A DNA stretch of 64,000 nucleotides, from contig CM075941.1 in NCBI GenBank assembly GCA_038030265.1, positions 16,554,001 through 16,618,000 on the forward strand, read 5' to 3'. This document shows positions 11,528 through 24,455 of this stretch, in pieces. Position numbers and translations under genes: made by a program. Below the pieces are notes generated by a model. It saw only the letters and a program-made list of their open reading frames with translations. It searched no databases and had not been told where the DNA came from. Source of the stretch: Corythucha ciliata (taxonomy: Eukaryota > Arthropoda > Insecta > Hemiptera > Tingidae). The stretch's first letter is position 1, and each line of letters begins with the position of its first letter.

Positions 11528-13959
11528 ACATGTACAATGGCCAAGTTCCTTTATTCGTATGTTTGATGGTAATTAGACCTGGGATTTCGGGTGGGGGGGA
11601 TCTATCCCTCTGACCCCCCCCCCCCCACCTGGATACGAGCCTGGAAAAGTAATGATGAGGGTGAGTGGTGGAGAATTTTGAAAATCGGTCCGAGAAGGCT
11701 TAGACCCGTGGTGATTGAAGTTAAAAACGCCCTTTTCCGTTCTTCAAAAATGCGCCGGATAGCATTAGCCTATTTTGCCCCCCTCCTCCCCCAACGAAAT
11801 TCCCCTTGCTCAAAACACATCACGGAGCTATCGCAGGGTGCAATCAACCCAAAGGAAGATGCACTTACATTACACCTGATGACGAGACCTTCTTTATTTC
11901 GAAATCCAACACCGCCCAAGTAGGAAGAAGCTTCGTCACGGGGGTCGAAGGATATCTCGTAATAACTCCCGTCTACACCCACAACCACTCCTCATCCATC
12001 AGACCCCGAGAAGCGGTAGCTTTGAATGAGAACCAAAAAGAGGTCCATTATCACAGTTTTTTTCCCCCTCTTGTATTTCCTCATCAAACTTTGTACGCTG
12101 TAGGATTTTTACCTTTTTTCAACAACGAAAAATGTTGCTAAATTGTTGAACTAATCATTGCATGTTAATTGGGTCACCCCCATTGACGTACTACCCTGTC
12201 AAATGTAGTCCAATTCCGTGAGGTAGGTCTTCTCTAAACCAAGGAAATTAGTATCTCACGGTCGGAGTGACTCCATTACAAAAAACGTGGATCACGTAGT
12301 AGGAAGTTTTTTTTATCGCGAAGGCGCCCTTGAAGGGAATGAAGAGAGTGAAGAAAAGGTTGACGATCCCAAACTCTCCTAACGCTATTACCAAGTCACA
12401 TTTTAGCCTAATAGAAACTAAAATACTGAAAGACAAAAACACGCTCTAACTCATTAATCCCCCCCCCCCCTGTTTCACTAGATACTAGGACCATCTGTGA
12501 AAACAATTAAAAAGGATCAACGCGATCTAGTATTTTTCCAGACGCTCAATTGGGTTCATTCCACCTCAGAATTGGCCGTAATACATCCCTCAACGAAGAA
12601 ATTAACGTTTTTCGTTTCTTGGGACACTGTTTTTTTACCTTCCCGCACTGACGTCATAGAAGACTATTTCTTTCAAATTGTGCCACGATATATCCTGTAG
12701 AACTCACCTCCCCGATTTGGACATATTCAAAAGGTGATACGGTTCCGCGTACTTACACAGTACTGACCGGAAAGAGCGCGTTTGCCAACTTTTAGGACAT
12801 TATTCGAAATTATTTCCTTTTTGGGTCTCAAAACACACTTTTTCGTCGCGCTTAAGTTTAGCAATAATTGTTACTATTCTGTCGAATGTAAAAGGAATAT
12901 AGGCTCAAATCGCCGCGTGGGAAACAGCACTCTTGAGATCGTCTGATTCTGGCTTTTATGATGTTTTCCACGGCAGAATCCAATCAGTTGTATTTTTTTC
13001 AATGCCCCTCCCCCCTCTCATGGTTAAACTGTGACTTCTCGGAGGAGGTCCTGGTGCTGGATGAAAGCGAAGGAAAGGAACTGATGCATTGTAGTCCATA
13101 AACTCGTTGCTAATTGCCTACAACACAACAGAGATTCTACTCGGTTCAGAGAAGGTGAAGCGAGTAGTTTACAAGAAGTTTTTTTTTTCTTCTTTCGTCC
13201 CCTCTTTTTTTCTCCGTTTTGAAATTTCAATGAATCACACTACACCGGATCAGGTTCAACGCACTATTTATTGTATGGGCTCGTACAGACAAACCTTCTT
13301 ACGTGGGCGGTAAAATATTACTTTTCAAAAATTTAGGACCTGTTTACAGAGAGCCACCTACCCATTTTTCAACAGTAAAAATAATCATTAAATTCTAATT
13401 TTCCTACGATTTTAGTTAGGAGTTGACATTGACACCTTCGTGTCTAAGAGTTTTCAGTTTGCACTGTTTCTCGGCTAAAATTTAGCCTAAAATTACATCA
13501 AGTTTACGTGGATCCGGCTTTTAGAGGCAAATGTAGAGACAAAATGGGGGCAAAGTCGCCGTCTCCCTATACCCTCAAAGACGGAAAATGCATTTTTCTT
13601 AATTCTCCAAAACGGCGCGGTAAAAATTATTGGTGGCGCACTGTACTTGGCGGAAAAAAGGATTTGCATAATGTTGGGTGTGGGGAGGGTGTCTTTGTGA
13701 ATGCCTTCTCGGGGCGTCAGCGCCCTCATGACAGTAACAAACAGCTATACAATTCTGCACAATCAACGCGTCATTTTCACACGAAAAAAACACACGCGAA
13801 GAACGAGTGCGAGTGATTTCACGGAAAATGTATTATAGAAAGAAGAAAAATAGTGTTCAGAAAGAAAGAAGAGGACCGGAAGTGACGAAGCCCTTCAATA
13901 TCCACAGCTCATGCGTGGTTTACGTTAGAAACGTCGTACACACGACTGGTGTATTACAG

Positions 13960-13990
<31 letters not shown>
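13960..13990. repeat. A31 homopolymer
   Basis: An uninterrupted run of 31 A. It may be a retroposed tail or a simple repeat. No target duplication or promoter-like body could be tied to it. Confidence 0.85.
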
Positions 13991-13991
<1 letters not shown>

Positions 13992-15065
13992 GTAAACAGG
14001 AGTTCCCTACACTGACCTAATCGGTTTTTTGGTGGAAAAATTAACGGGTTTTATTTTATACCATAAAATCCAGCATTGACAGTCTTCAGGATGAATAGAC
14101 ACTTTGAGTGAAAAATGAAGCAAATTATCGCCTTTTCAAAACCCTTGAAGATGATAGTTTTACGATTATTAAAGCCTTGATCCGTAATTCACCGGAATGG
14201 GGCAATACTCGCATTTTTTAATTGCTGTTTCTTCCACGCGGGTGAACGTAATATTTTCACGCTTTTAATTCACGTTATTACCGTACAATGGGCGTACTAT
14301 TACGCACATTACAGAATTACCTTTTAATTTTAGACAAAGAGACTTCCCAAGCGTGTAGAAGTGCTGTGTGCGTGCAGGAAGTTGGTTTTTATAGTAATGG
14401 AAGATGTGATCTTGCGGGTGGTAGTGAGTGGGGAGGGGGAGTCTAATAACTAACCAACTAATCTAGACAGGTAAAACTTGAGGCAAGCCTTCACCTTTGG
14501 GCTTCCAATTCGGTGACCGGGGCTTCTTTCTCTCAATGTTGGAAGTAAATAAATAAATTTCAAGTTTCCAGCAGAACTATTCAAAAATTCACTTTTCGCG
14601 CCGTGTTCGTTCGATAAAACAGCTCAAGGTCTGGGCCAGAGGGTTTCGTTCGTTGTATACAAAACATTTCTTCCCCTTAGGGCTTTTAATGAACTGTCAA
14701 ACGGTCACGCAACCACCCCTCTGTATCGAAAAAAATAGGGTCTCTGAGTTAAATGATTTTTTCCCCAAAAAAAGTAAAAATATTACTTCCGCGGCTTGGT
14801 TGGGGTATAATTACAATCGCAAATGAGTTCCTTTTATAATTGTCAAGTACATTCAACAGTGAAAATGAAGACTTTCGCTTGCTCCGTTTTCATTGTGTAG
14901 AAAGCATTAGGAACTCCCCCTTTATGAAAACCACCATAGAGGCCACAAAAATAAACGCATTTTTTTTTTCTTCTCCTGAACCATTCGAAAAATTCCCTGA
15001 GCCTCATATTAATAGTTGCGATCATTACCAAGCCTTACCCCTCCACCAATAGGGCGTGTTTTACA

Positions 15066-15254
15066 ATGCAAAACGCATTGCGTAAAGTGGCTCGTCTTCA
15101 ATTTACGTTCATCACGCTTTTTCTCTGGGCCGATGTTTCCCAGCCCGAAGGCGTACCGATTCAAAAAAAACCGCAAGAAGAGTTCGTGATCTTTCACGGG
15201 GAGTGTCAGATTCACGAAGACGAGGGCGAGAAAATAATTTTTAAAATGACATAA
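15066..15254 (+). CDS. Possible small secreted peptide (62 aa), weak
   Basis: An intronless frame of 62 codons has a signal-peptide-like start: basic residues at 6-10 (RKVAR), a hydrophobic core LQFTFITLFLWA, and a possible cleavage after ADVS. An acidic-and-basic mixed tail with one cysteine follows. A CCAAT-like motif lies just upstream (ccaccaatag) and an AATAAA at about 15415. Against it, there is no known family, the opposite strand has an equally long frame (15009-15215), and a single ATG frame of this length is expected by chance in 64 kb. I list it only as a candidate. Confidence 0.15.
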   Translation: MQNALRKVARLQFTFITLFLWADVSQPEGVPIQKKPQEEFVIFHGECQIHEDEGEKIIFKMT

Positions 15255-16175
15255 TAGCTCCCCCTCCCCTTTATATTACTAGAACCGCCTATTTCATTTT
15301 GATGAAAATTCGACGGCAATTTAAAGGTCACGAACATTAAACTCTTCCCAGGAACGAACTTCTACAATTGTATCAAACCTTAAATATTTGTTCTTGCCCT
15401 CTGAATCTCTTTGTTAATAAATATAAGGGCGACAAAAAAAAAATTGGAAACGATGGTGAGGAGCTATAAACGTGACTTATTTACACTACAGAGGACCTTG
15501 CGAGGGTGGGTTGATGGACAATGTCGATTTTCTTCGGTGAGTGTACACACGCGAGGGCATTGTTTACATTATTCTCCTTTCAGCGGTGGGCTGTCAATAT
15601 AAGTGTAGGAAGAATGAAAACCTGTGGGGAGGGGGTGAGAGGAGAAATCGAAAATTGAAATTAGAATTTTCGACACTTTCGTGTTGGTAAGATTGATAAA
15701 TAATTTTCGTCCGCGCGGTAGTTTCCCTTCGTGACAGTTTTTCAATTTTGTGGAGTTTGAAGAGGCGAAATCTGCGAGACAGTGACGAAGGCAGCACCGA
15801 ATTTACAATTTGGTGGCGCTAGGCCCTAACAGGGCATAACCGCGCTGGGTCGCACACGGAGGGGGGAAGGTATGAATCCCAAAAATCGATTTGTTTGGCC
15901 CAAAAACTCGTAATTTAGACTAAATTAGTGACTGGCATGAAATCGTAGTTATGGTAATTTCCGACACTGATGCCCTTTCAGGGGCTGGAAAAGGAATAAT
16001 TTTTCGTCTCAGAACTCCTATCGTACACTTTCGTTCGTCTCTCCACAATCTGGTTTTCCGGACAGAAAAATGGTATTTTTTCCGCTACTAACTGGTCAAA
16101 CGGGAAGCTTAATCCATATTTGCAACCCCCGTCAGATATTCGTTAGGGAGCTTAATGTTATATATCAATAGCATA

Positions 16176-16790
16176 CAGGGTGTACAAAAAGCGACTGGAC
16201 AGAGAAAAACCAGTGAAGGGGCAACTCATTTCTGATCGAAATGACTATTTGCACTTTTCCGAATTTCCGCTTTGTTTCCGAGATATCCGCCATTTTCTGA
16301 TTTTTTCAGAAACAGCTTGTTGCACACGCAGTAATTGTTGCAATGGCAAAAATGATGAGCCCATTGGAAAGAGCACAAAATTTTCTATTTAAAGAGCCTT
16401 CTTTAATCCAGATCAGACGACATCTACTACGTTTTAAATCAGCTTATTGGCGAAAAAACGTAATTTTCTGACTACATCACCATATCACCAATACTTCCGG
16501 AATTAAGTTTCCTCGCTAATAAGCTGATTCGAAACGTAGTAGATATCGTCTGATCTGGATAAAAATAGGCTCTTTAAATAGAAAATTTTGTGCTCTTTCC
16601 AATGGGCTCATCATTTTTGCCATTGCAACAATTATTGTGCGTGCAACTAGCTGTTTCTGAAAAAATCAGAATATGGCGGATATCTCGGAAACAAAGCGGA
16701 ATTTCGGAAAAGTGCAAATTGTCATTTCGATCAGAAATGAGTTGCCCCTTCACTGGTTTTTCTCTGTCCAGTCGCTTTTTGTACACCCTG
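16176..16790. mobile_element. 615-bp TA-flanked foldback element (mariner-type ends)
   Basis: The element runs from CAGGGTGTACAAAAAGCG to its mirror image CGCTTTTTGTACACCCTG, with arms of more than 250 bp that are nearly identical. A TA dinucleotide sits outside each end (16174-16175 and 16791-16792), the Tc1/mariner target signature. Both arms contain the same 70-75-codon frame in opposite orientation, which is a consequence of the symmetry and not evidence of a protein. The CAGGGTGTAC end type is common in arthropod DNA transposons. Confidence 0.88.
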
Positions 16791-16979
16791 TATAATGCCA
16801 TATAAGCCGTGACCCGTTATATGATGCCGTGTCTGGATCTCCTTTTGACACCCAAAAAAATTAAATGGAACCAAATAGATGTCCGTAGCATGGACCGATA
16901 TTTGAACCGAAGGTTTCATGGTCGGGGCTTGTGTCTTGTGCTTTTCTGTTTTCGAGGGGTTTGCTCTCTGAGAGAAACA

Positions 16980-18591
16980 AATTTGCATGAATGGCACATT
17001 TTAAAACAAAATTTCGTGGATTCGGCGCCTGAAAATCAATTTCACGGGATTCCCTACCAAAAACCAATATCGAGAGGTTGGCTCTCACAGGAAACCAAAA
17101 TAAGGTTGCTCGACTCTCTCTCTAAAAAAAAAAAAATAAAACCATTATCGCGTGGTTCGCTCATTTAACAACGAAATTTCGCAGCTATTCGCATTGTCCT
17201 GAGAAGCCAAGGATGAATTTTTGACCCTTATAAAACCAAAATCGATATCTCAGCTATTTCAAATTGACTTGAATGTTTGTCGACATGACTAAAAACAAAT
17301 AAATCTCGTCGTTAACGAGATTTCTAGTGACGGAATTTCGCGGATTCGGCAACTTGAAGAACCGAATTTCACAGTTTTGGCCCTAAAGCTCCGAAATTCG
17401 CAGTCTCGACTAATTCTAAAACAATTTTGGCACCTCTGAAACCAACATTTCGCGGGGTTAGACCCTTTGAATGTTTAATTTCGCATAATTGGCCCTAAGA
17501 ACGAAATTTTGCGATTACAGGAGTCATAAAAACCGTGACCCTGGCGCCTAGAAGCGTTGGTGATTAAATTAGCTTGGTTGTGTGAGTAAATTGAGAGTGA
17601 GAGAGACCGATTTCGTCGATCTGCCTCTCTCAAAAATGCAAACGCTTATTCGAATGCGATTTTTTTCTCAAATTGATCCGCAAATTAGCGCTTTTTTTCA
17701 AGTTTAGCTGACTGCTGAGCGCTTTTTCTACATTTTAGCCACGAATCAGCATTTTTCTTCACTTCTACTCCCCTACCGCGTGACCTACGTGAGGCGGGAC
17801 CCGCGCGATTTTAGCGTTTAGGGCGGGTCCAGCGCTATAGCGGATGTGCGATTTTCATAGAAAATGCATATACGTATGTATAAACCAAGAACACTATACG
17901 GACGTTTTCCGATGAAAACGCTAAACGCTGAAATCGCGCGAGGCCTCCACCTTGCGGATTAGCGCTTTTTCTCAATTTTTGTCGCGAATCATGGGTGGAT
18001 CTAGGAGAAGGGACAGCGGAATAACCCTTTCCCATCATCCCCCTAGAGCTGGTCAAATCACTCTAAACATAATGGAGAAGTGGGGTAGGTGACGAACTGA
18101 TGAGGGTGTACTGAGGAAGGAGAGGGGTTTCGGTTTGCTGAGCTTGCGCTTAGCGATTGATAGCTGGCTATAAAATTGAAATTTAATAGCCGTGAATAAG
18201 TGATTTTTCTCAATTAGTGCCGCGAATTAGTGTTTTTATCAGTTCTTATAGCCGCGAATTACTGATTATTTTCGCTTTTTGTCATGAAATAGCGCTTTTT
18301 CGCTATTTTAGCCAGCATGAATATTAGCGCTTTTTCTAAACTTTTTTCCGCGTACTTGCTTCAAGATTAGCGCGCCTTCTCAATTTTAGCCGCCCAATTA
18401 ATTAATGGCCTAGATACTTGGGATTAGTGTCTTTTCTCGGTTTTTCCCGTTAAGTTGCCATCAGATATCGCGAATTCATGTGTTATTTTTTTTAATTTTA
18501 GCGACAAATGAACGCTTGTTGTCTCTTTTTTTATCTCTCAAGTTTTTGGGAGCCTAGCTCCTCTGCACTACGTCGGTATATTACGCTACTG
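16980..18591. repeat. Degenerate tandem arrays, with a hAT-like end at 18591
   Basis: Two repeat types follow each other. At 16980-17540 units resemble AATTTCGCGGATTTGGC plus a spacer ending AAAACC, with a period of about 33-36 bp. At 17640-18540 units resemble TTAGCGCTTTTTCTCAA plus TTTTAGCCGCGAA, with a period of about 30 bp. The array ends at TACGCTACTG (to 18591), whose reverse complement CAGTAGCGTA matches the left end of the repeat block at 42492. I could not find the partner end or target duplication here. The first type resumes at 18690-19080. Confidence 0.75.
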
Positions 18592-21500
18592 CTGAAAACC
18601 CTTGGTTTCGACCCTTAAAACTTGGATTGTAGCACAGGCTGGAAATGTCACCTTGGGAACAACAGCACCGTGCATGGGCGTGCATAAAGTTGCCTTTTTA
18701 AAGAACCAATCCTGCGAAACTGTTTTCTGATCCGCAAATTTGGTCTTAGAAAGAACCAAACTGGCGAATTGATTTTTATAAGGCGCCAGAAGCGTTGGTA
18801 ATTAAATTGGCTTGGTTGTGTGAGTGTCAAATCCGTTTAATAACTGTATACTTTGAGAGTGCGTGCATGACAAACGGGTAAACGGATTTAATCGGTATTT
18901 GAGAGGAAAAGGATTTTACCCCCACAGATTCCGATTTTGCTGTCTCTGGTACCTAGTAAAGGCACACAGGTTTGGCTCTATCTATTTCTAAAACCAAATT
19001 TTGTGGATTTGGCGTATTAGAAACATATTTTGCAAGACTGGCTTCCTAAAAAAGCCAACTTCACGGCATGATTTCACTTTTTTTTTTTTTTCGAAGGAAA
19101 CATTTCTAGCTGTCTAGCGCATAAGCCAGAAGGGCTGCACTTTAAATCACCCCCTCTATCATTGCTAAACGAGGCCCTGCACAAGTGCACAGGGAACTTG
19201 AGAAACTAAAATTAATGGATTGAAAATGCGAACTAGAGTGCTGGATCTGGCCTCCCAATAAATTTCAATATTCAAGGGTTTTTTTCGCATATATGAACTG
19301 CGTAAAAACGAACGGTCAATGCTATTTTGATATCGACATTCTTCACAGTGATATACTGCTACATGTGCGTGGTGCAAACAAAAATCGCTCCCTTTTGTTG
19401 CGACCGCATATTTGGCACAGTGAAGCAACGAGTTTCTCTCATCTATCGCACCCCCTTTAATATCCCAAACATCAAGAAAACCCACCTGATAGTTTTCTCC
19501 CCGTCCCCCACCAATCACCTTTAAATCACCCCTGAAAAGAAAAAATAACGAGAGAACGCTTCAATCGTTCCACTTGCGTGCGCGCACACACCGAAACTAC
19601 CCCTCTTCCACACCCCCTGTCTTTATGTAAGGCATACCTACGCTGTCCATTGAGAATGAAAATTAAGTTTTCACCGTCGTTTTCTATTCCGACATTATTT
19701 TCTTTCTCTCTCCACAGTAAAAAAAGGGGGATGGTTTTAAAAGATTTGGAAATAGTACGCTTTGTGTCTACCCACGCACACGGTTACGGCATAGTGCGTC
19801 CTGGGCTGTGAGAAACTTTGGAGTTGTGGTGGTGAGGTGGGGCCTCCCGGGCAACTATGTCAAAATTGAGACGCGTATTTTCTAGGAAAACGGTATTAAA
19901 ATTATCTTCCTTCGCCTTTTTTCGGAATCATTCGAGCCAAATTAAAACAAAAACCAAAAATCAGGTCATCTCTTTTTCTATTCTGAAAAGAAATACCAAA
20001 AATACCTGGCGCTCCAGTGCGGAAATGTCTCGCGCGAGTCATTTTCTTTCTTATTTCAGGAAAAAGGTCGTGAAAGTATGGCAAAATTAAATAAGAAAGA
20101 GTCAATTAAGTGATATGCTTGTAGGAGAGGTGGAAAAGGTGAAGTCGATCTCACACGGGCCTCCTACATGCCTATATACAAACTTAAGGATACATTTCAT
20201 TTCAATTGGCTACGAATAACGACCGGCAAATATCCAGGTCAAGGAATCACTCCTAATAAGGCCATTGGCCTCTGAAGAAAAGTAAAATCTCTTCATGCCA
20301 GGTGTTTCTCTCTTGTTAATTGCAACTCTTAATTCCTATAGGGTTTTAACAAACGAATATTTTTTTAAAACCCCCGGTGGGAAAAGCCATCGAGCTCCCA
20401 GACAGGCCTCCGTGGGGTGAACTGATGAGAGAGGGGGTGGTATTTTGATTTGGAATCGATCGGATGCACTGAACAGCTGTTGGGTGGCTCCAGAAAGGGG
20501 GCATATCGTATAATTATTATTTTTTTTAATTTCGACACTTAAACCCCGTATTCCAGCAGTATTTGAAACTCCTACAGATGAGTTTAGGTTTAGGGAATGT
20601 GATAACACGTGGGCTCAGCGTCGTTAGCATGTGCGGATTAGGAGGGGCGAGAGTTGAATTACAGTTACTGTAAATTATGGGATTTTTCTACCTCTAAATT
20701 TTGTTGGAAATATTACAGCCGTCATTTTTATTCTTTTTAAACATTATTATTATTATTTATTAGTAGGATCCCGTGTTCACCCTTTTTTGTTACACTCTAT
20801 ACGAGTCTGTTTCAACTCAACGCTCAACAGAAAAAAAAAAAAAAATCTCCCAAACCAATCAAATTCTCGATCTTGACCCGCAGTGGCCCTGTATGTGAAG
20901 GGACGGGAGGGGACGGACTCAATATTAATTGGGCTACAAATATAGTCAACAGTGGTGGCTGATAAGAATATTTGAATGTTCGTCCAGTTCTTACAATGAT
21001 ATTTACCCTAAAATTCGAAGTATTTTACTTCGAACCACATCCAATCCCAACACATTTATTCGCATTATCTTATCACAAGCCCAATTATTAAGCAATTTCG
21101 GTTACCTCAACTTTCTCGCTAATTGAAAAATTACAAAATAATTATTTTCTGGAGGACCTTACCTTGTTTTGGAGTGTAATCTGCCTTCATGAACGAATTC
21201 AAATCAGAGAAGAAATAATGACTAATCCAAAAATGGTTTTGCAACTAACTAACTGCACAATCCAGAAAAATGGCACTCAACATTACTATGTACAAAAACT
21301 GTTAACACTTTATTTTCGCCGTTCCGCACTCAATTTTATTCCTTCGGGCGGGTTAGTACTAACGAACTAACATAAATATTAATTATTAAAAAAACAAAAA
21401 AACGCACAATTAAATTATTAAAACTCCCCAGATTTAACCACTACCACATTCGGACAGACACTAAAACATAAACGGAAAAACAACTCTTCTCGCCACCCCC

Positions 21501-22390
21501 CCCCCCTGCGGTATCCCCACCACTCCGTCGTTCAAAGCTCTGCAAGTGTACGACGTAAGACACACACAAAAATCTCCCGCCATGCGGGAGACCTAGGGTT
21601 CGAGGACCAGAGCACAAGGTATTCCTCCCTATTTGGAAAGAGCGCAAACGCTAAAAATACCGGCTTTTTTACTGTGATTTTTCTGTTAATGGGAAGACGG
21701 GAATGAATACGGGTGCGCCCTCTGTTGGAGTTCACGTTTTTTTCTCTCAGTTCTTAACGTTGTTGGCGATGAAAATATCGGTCGTTTCAATAGCAAGGAT
21801 TAATGTTTCTGTCGTTTACCTGGTCAAGAGGATGATTTGAAAAGGTCTAATACATAAGTACATAGTTGGAGGGGCGACCATGAGAATGGTTTTTAGATAT
21901 TCCGAAATCAATAGCTGGTCATCGTTACTCCAAATTTTTACTCCGCTCTGTTGATCCGTTACCGAAGAACTAACTACGTTAATCTTTACAATATTGTTAG
22001 TAACATAGAAAGTTTCCGCATATCCCGTTAGATACTCATTACTTTTGCTGAAACCGATCAATTTGCAGCGGTTTGCTGGCCAAAATTATCCCCAACGGAT
22101 TTGAGACTTTCCAAAATGGTTCCATTCTATAATGTTCTAAATTGTCTGTTTTGGTTAGTTTGATGATATTCCCAGACAATTTGTTATTTTACGAGAAAAA
22201 CGGTTCTTTTCACATCGCTTAGTGAAAGGTCTTTTATTTAGTGTGTCTTTGAAGGCTACAGAGCCAAAAATGTTCTTGCTAAAGCTAACATGCAATGAAT
22301 TTGGCAGAAAGGCAATGAAATTGGTAGGTGCCAAATTATTTAATTCTTGCGACCGAAAACTGAGTTTTATCAACGTCAAGGCCATTGGCC
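18592..22390. other. Intergenic; array remnants and no recognised gene
   Basis: 18690-19080 continues the AATTTCGCGG-type repeats. A phrase of about 45 bp (gaagcgttggtgattaaatt..ggcttggttgtgtgag) occurs at 17545-17588 and again at 18787-18830. From 19081 to 22390 I see no feature beyond A/T runs (19080-19092, 20830-20844). Open frames there lack domain patterns or splice context. Confidence 0.5.
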
Positions 22391-24455
22391 CAGTGGCGGC
22401 GGAAGTCAGCTGTCATTAGGGGAGCAAGAATCTGAGCAGTCAGATTTACCCCCCCCCCCTCTAGAAAATACAATTTCGCGAATCAATTATTCCTATATGT
22501 GAAAAATACAATTCTTGCGGCAAAAATGCCAAATCCTTCACCAAATTACCGCCTCTCCATGAAATTCTCTTGTTTCTGGGTTAATTTTCGTGGTAATTTG
22601 AGTCCTAAAGACACAATTTTACTAGATAAATGACGTATTATAAGCTAAATCGGCTACATCGGCCATAAAATTACGTATTCATACTATTCAGAGCAGAAAC
22701 TTAGTTTGAAAGAGCAAGAGTATGCCGAGAACACTAGCGTCCCGACTACCGAGGTAAGGGCGAGAGGGCCCCCGAAAAGCTTAAATATGGAAAAATGATG
22801 ATTTTTAGGTTCATGTTCATAGATTTAAGTACGTGAAGAGGAGTTTTGGTATACGCTTGGAATTGTTCAGTGACTTGGCTCCTTTCGACAATTTTCAGCC
22901 CATCCGACTAGGAGAGTAGAACTGGTGATCAGCAACCAGTGTGGCTAAATATTCGATCGAATCCACGAAAGCGCAATTCTGATGGCTAAAATTTAGAAAA
23001 TGTTTGCCTTCTGGAAGCAAATTCGCGGCTAAAATAGAGAAAATATGCTGATTCCCAAGTTTCTCTAGGTCCTTAAGCAGATGAAATTGAGAAGGCGCTC
23101 TAACGTGCCAATGTCGGGGCGAGTAGGTGGCAAAAAATTTGGAAAAGTGCTAATAATCGTGGCTAAAACTGCAAAAAGGCGCTCATCCCTGGTTTCTTGA
23201 CGCAACTTTCAGACCATAATTTAGAATTCTCGGTGTATAGTGGCAATTTTACGGCTGAAATGTACCAAAAAACCGCTAATGTGCTGTTTTTGGGCCAAGC
23301 CCGCGGCTAAAATTGAGAAAAATCGCCTAATCCGTCGATAACAAGAAGTAAAAGCGCTAATTTGCGAATAACCTATAGGAAAAACGTTAATTTGTGGATA
23401 AAAATGAACAAAATCACTGACTCGCGGAAAAAGTTGAGAAAACGCTAATCCATATCTTCTAAAGGATATTTAGAGGCTAAAACTAAGAAAAAGCGCTAAT
23501 CCATAACTGAATTGAAATGAAATGACCAATGTGGGGCTAAATGAAAAACAAACGCCTTTCTCACGGCCAATATTGAAAAAATCACTAATTAGCGCGGCTA
23601 AAAATAAGGACAACTCTAAATTTCAGCTCAAAATGAGAAAACCCGGGCTGATTCGCGGATAAAATGGACAAAAATCCCAATAAATGTTCAAAATTGAAAA
23701 TATGCCGATTCTCGGCTTCTGAATGCAACTTATTTGTGGCTAAAAGTGAGAAAAACCACAAATATAGAGCAGACTCTAAGGGCCTCATAGAGTTATCCGC
23801 CTCGAGCCCTGCTAAGGTGTAGGCCTACCAGTATGTGAAATGTATACTTTCCACTCAGAGCCAAAATGCCCATTGAGCACATTAAAATATAATTTTCGAG
23901 GGGGTTAGCCTTTCAAGGCCCAAATTTCGAGGATTAGGATTCCAAAGTACCAAATTTCTCGGGTTTTAATCACCCAAAAAGACCAACCAGAAGGACGAAA
24001 CAGTTGATTCCTCTTCTTTATGGTCTTGATTGGAATTGTCTTGTTAGATGGCTAGAATTGACAGTTTTCACCCCTTTAAGCCCAAATTTTAAAGATTTGG
24101 CCCTTTGAAAAATCAATTTTGAAGGATTGATTCCCTAAAAATCCAAATTTGCGGGGTTGACTCCTTGAAAAGTCATATTTCACGGGGTTCAAGATAGCAA
24201 TTTCACACGTTTGTAGCCTTCATAGAAGCAATTTCGCGGATTCGGCACTAAGGGAACCCAGTTCTGGCTGCAGATCTGGCAGGTGAACCCGATTCATGTT
24301 GTGAAAGGTGGGAACGATAATTTTTAGGAGGCAAATTCAATACGAAGCCATTTTTTTCTCGATTCCTCAAACACCGGATTGGGGGAGCGCTGCTCCCCCA
24401 GCCAGACCATTGGGGGAGCATTTGCTGACCCTGAACCCCACTTCCGCCGCCACTG
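22391..24455. mobile_element. 2.07-kb hAT-like non-autonomous element filled with ~30-bp tandem repeats
   Basis: The left end is CAGTGGCGGCGGAAGT and the right end is its exact 16-bp reverse complement. The 8-bp host sequence CATTGGCC is duplicated perfectly on both sides (22383-22390 and 24456-24463). An 8-bp duplication and CAG..CTG ends fit the hAT superfamily. No transposase frame is present. Most of the interior (about 22930-23790) is a degenerate array of GGCTAAAATTGAGAAAA plus CGCTAATTCGC units with a period of about 30 bp, followed at 23880-24260 by AATTTCGCGG-type units. A head segment around 22735-22960 resembles 42515-42760. At least two further elements of this size and plan occur in the window. 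Confidence 0.9.

Larger units (their letters stand above)
11533..16175. other. Intergenic; no recognised gene apart from one weak candidate
   Basis: Apart from the weak peptide candidate at 15066-15254, I found no coding segment with splice support. It holds G/C homopolymers near 11593-11630 and an A31 run at 13960-13990. The open frames at 11591-12141 and 13508-13816 have no domain pattern. Confidence 0.5.

Noticed and set aside
13508..13816. A 102-codon plus-strand frame
   Set aside because: Polar composition without domain, signal peptide or splice context, and an equally long opposite-strand frame; most likely chance.
16574..16801. A 75-codon frame repeated at 16180-16392
   Set aside because: The two frames are the two arms of one foldback element; no transposase motif is present.
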